DNA of 64,000 nt from Ancylobacter polymorphus (lineage in GTDB: Bacteria; Pseudomonadota; Alphaproteobacteria; Rhizobiales; Xanthobacteraceae), in the NCBI RefSeq assembly GCF_030813495.1, contig NZ_JAUSUI010000005.1, forward strand, positions 124,001 through 188,000, written 5' to 3'. Each line of letters opens with the position of its first letter. The first letter of the stretch is position 1. Positions 62,884 through 64,000 of the stretch are shown piece by piece. Below the pieces are notes generated by a model. That model was not told where the DNA came from. It did not search any database and saw only the letters and a list, made by a program, of their open reading frames with translations. The position numbers and the translations under genes are program-made.

Positions 62884-64000
62884 ATGGCTTCCTATACCGA
62901 CAAGGCCGGCCGGCCGATTGTCGTCGTCACCGGCATGGGGCTCGTCACCTCGCTCGGCCAGGGCAAGCAGGATAACTGGGCGAAGCTGACCTCCGGCACG
63001 TCCGGCATTCACCGCATCACCCGCTTCCCCATCGACGCGATGCGCACCACCATCGCCGGCACGGTGGACTATCTGCCGAAGAGCAAGAGCACCGCGCCCG
63101 ATCTTTCCGAGGAACTGGCGACGCTGGCGGCGGAAGAGGCGATCGCCGAATCCGGCATTGGCGGCAAGGGCACCTTCCCCGGCCCGCTGTTCTGCGCCGT
63201 GCCGCCGATCGAACTGGAATGGCCGCAGCGCCGCATCCTCGCCCAGGAAGCCGCGCCCAACGCGCCCGTCTCCTATGACGACCTGCTGCGCGCCGCCGAA
63301 GCCCATGGCCACGATGCCTGGCACGAGCGCTTCCTCTACGGCTCGATCGCCGACCACCTCGCCGACCGCTTCGGCACCAAGGGCCAGCCGATCTCGCTGT
63401 CCACCGCCTGCGCCTCCGGCAACACCTCGATCCAGCTCGGCGTCGAGGCGATCCGGCGCGGCGACTGCGACGCGGCCCTTTCCATCGCGACCGACGGCTC
63501 GGTGACAGCGGAAGCACTGATCCGCTTCTCCCTGCTCTCGGCGCTGTCCACCAATAACGACGTGCCGGAAGCCGCCTCCCGCCCCTTCGCCAAGAACCGC
63601 GACGGCTTCATCATCGCCGAGGGCGCCGGCGCGCTGGTGCTGGAGAGCCTGGAGCACGCGCTGGCGCGCGGCGCCAAGATTCTCGGCGTGGTCGAGGGCG
63701 TCGGCGAAATGGCCGACAGCTTCCACCGCACCCGCTCCTCGCCGGATGCCAAGCCGGTGATCGGCTGCATGCGCAACGCGCTGGCCGATGCCGGCGTCGA
63801 TCCCGACGCCATCGACTACATCAACGCCCACGGCACCTCGACGCCCGAGAATGACCGCATGGAGTTCACCGGCATGAGCGCCGTGTTCGGCGAGCGGCTG
63901 GCGGGCATCCCGATCTCGTCCAACAAGTCGATGATCGGCCATACGCTCACCGCCGCCGGCGCCATCGAGGCCGTGGTCTCGCTGATGACCATCGCCAATG
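62884..64000 (+). CDS. fabF1XL: FabF1XL, active beta-ketoacyl-ACP synthase of the VLCFA cluster (3' end cut)
   Basis: The first 372 residues of a KAS II-type synthase; the gene runs off the window. The full catalytic triad is visible: C176 in LSTACASGNTS, H315 in INAHGTSTPEND and H352 in MIGHTLTAAGA. It elongates AcpXL-bound acyl chains with malonyl-ACP, together with the Cys-less FabF2XL. The ATG at 62884 follows GAGGAGCAGATC. Expected downstream neighbours in rhizobia are adhXL and lpxXL, which lie outside. Confidence 0.93.
   Translation, partial: MASYTDKAGRPIVVVTGMGLVTSLGQGKQDNWAKLTSGTSGIHRITRFPIDAMRTTIAGTVDYLPKSKSTAPDLSEELATLAAEEAIAESGIGGKGTFPGPLFCAVPPIELEWPQRRILAQEAAPNAPVSYDDLLRAAEAHGHDAWHERFLYGSIADHLADRFGTKGQPISLSTACASGNTSIQLGVEAIRRGDCDAALSIATDGSVTAEALIRFSLLSALSTNNDVPEAASRPFAKNRDGFIIAEGAGALVLESLEHALARGAKILGVVEGVGEMADSFHRTRSSPDAKPVIGCMRNALADAGVDPDAIDYINAHGTSTPENDRMEFTGMSAVFGERLAGIPISSNKSMIGHTLTAAGAIEAVVSLMTIAN

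Noticed and set aside
61654-63942. 762-codon minus-strand frame
   Set aside because: Antisense of the two fabF genes, whose active-site motifs are on the plus strand.

Overview
The window reads as one contiguous, GC-rich chromosomal segment of an alphaproteobacterium of the order Hyphomicrobiales (Rhizobiales). A methylotrophic, facultatively autotrophic member of the Xanthobacteraceae (Ancylobacter/Starkeya/Xanthobacter type) fits best. The pointers are a lanthanide-type methanol dehydrogenase (XoxF) with its accessory genes, a formaldehyde-activating enzyme, a DabAB inorganic-carbon pump and the AcpXL very-long-chain fatty acid cluster of rhizobial lipid A. No insertion sequence, prophage or CRISPR array was seen.

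Positions 1-25,740 form a methanol/PQQ region. A pqqABCDE operon (minus strand, including a 25-codon pqqA) lies next to a two-component system. Then come fae; a NitT/TauT-type ABC cassette with a DUF2380-like lipid/periplasmic protein gene; and, divergently, a run of exported PQQ-system proteins: substrate-binding protein, beta-propeller, cupredoxin-like protein, ABC ATPase and ABC-2 permease. This run resembles the lanthanide-uptake (lut) clusters of methylotrophs, but no TonB receptor lies in the window. Next is a minus-strand set xoxF-xoxG-xoxJ-CXXCW protein, with a metallo-beta-lactamase-fold protein and a small cytochrome c just upstream. An esterase, a two-wHTH regulator and a Tat-exported beta-carbonic anhydrase follow.

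Positions 25,741-45,000 hold an ABM monooxygenase, a PHB-depolymerase-like esterase, a giant PAS/GAF hybrid histidine kinase and a LysR-dabB-dabA inorganic-carbon locus. Housekeeping genes come after these: guaA, rsmB, MAPEG, guaB, an MFS exporter, rlmE and ppx/gppA.

Positions 45,000-52,900 hold an IalB-family protein and a 1,465-residue autotransporter whose passenger is built from RTX-like Asp/Gly repeats. Divergent to it is a protein built like a small serine recombinase that has lost its catalytic residues. A P-loop kinase-like protein, tRNA-Gln(CTG) and a DUF1127 protein follow.

Positions 53,000-64,000 hold pbpC with an alpha-2-macroglobulin gene and, divergently, acpXL-fabZXL-fabF2XL-fabF1XL; the last gene is cut by the window edge.

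The most interesting observations are four. (1) The catalytically degenerate recombinase shares its promoter region with the RTX-like autotransporter, and that region carries two opposed copies of a 9-bp element. (2) A TCTTAT direct repeat with 11-bp period sits upstream of both pqqA and the lut-like operon. (3) A TGCTGC-N3-GCAGCA palindrome recurs at three places in non-coding DNA. (4) A NitT/TauT-type ABC cassette of unknown cargo is embedded in the methanol region.
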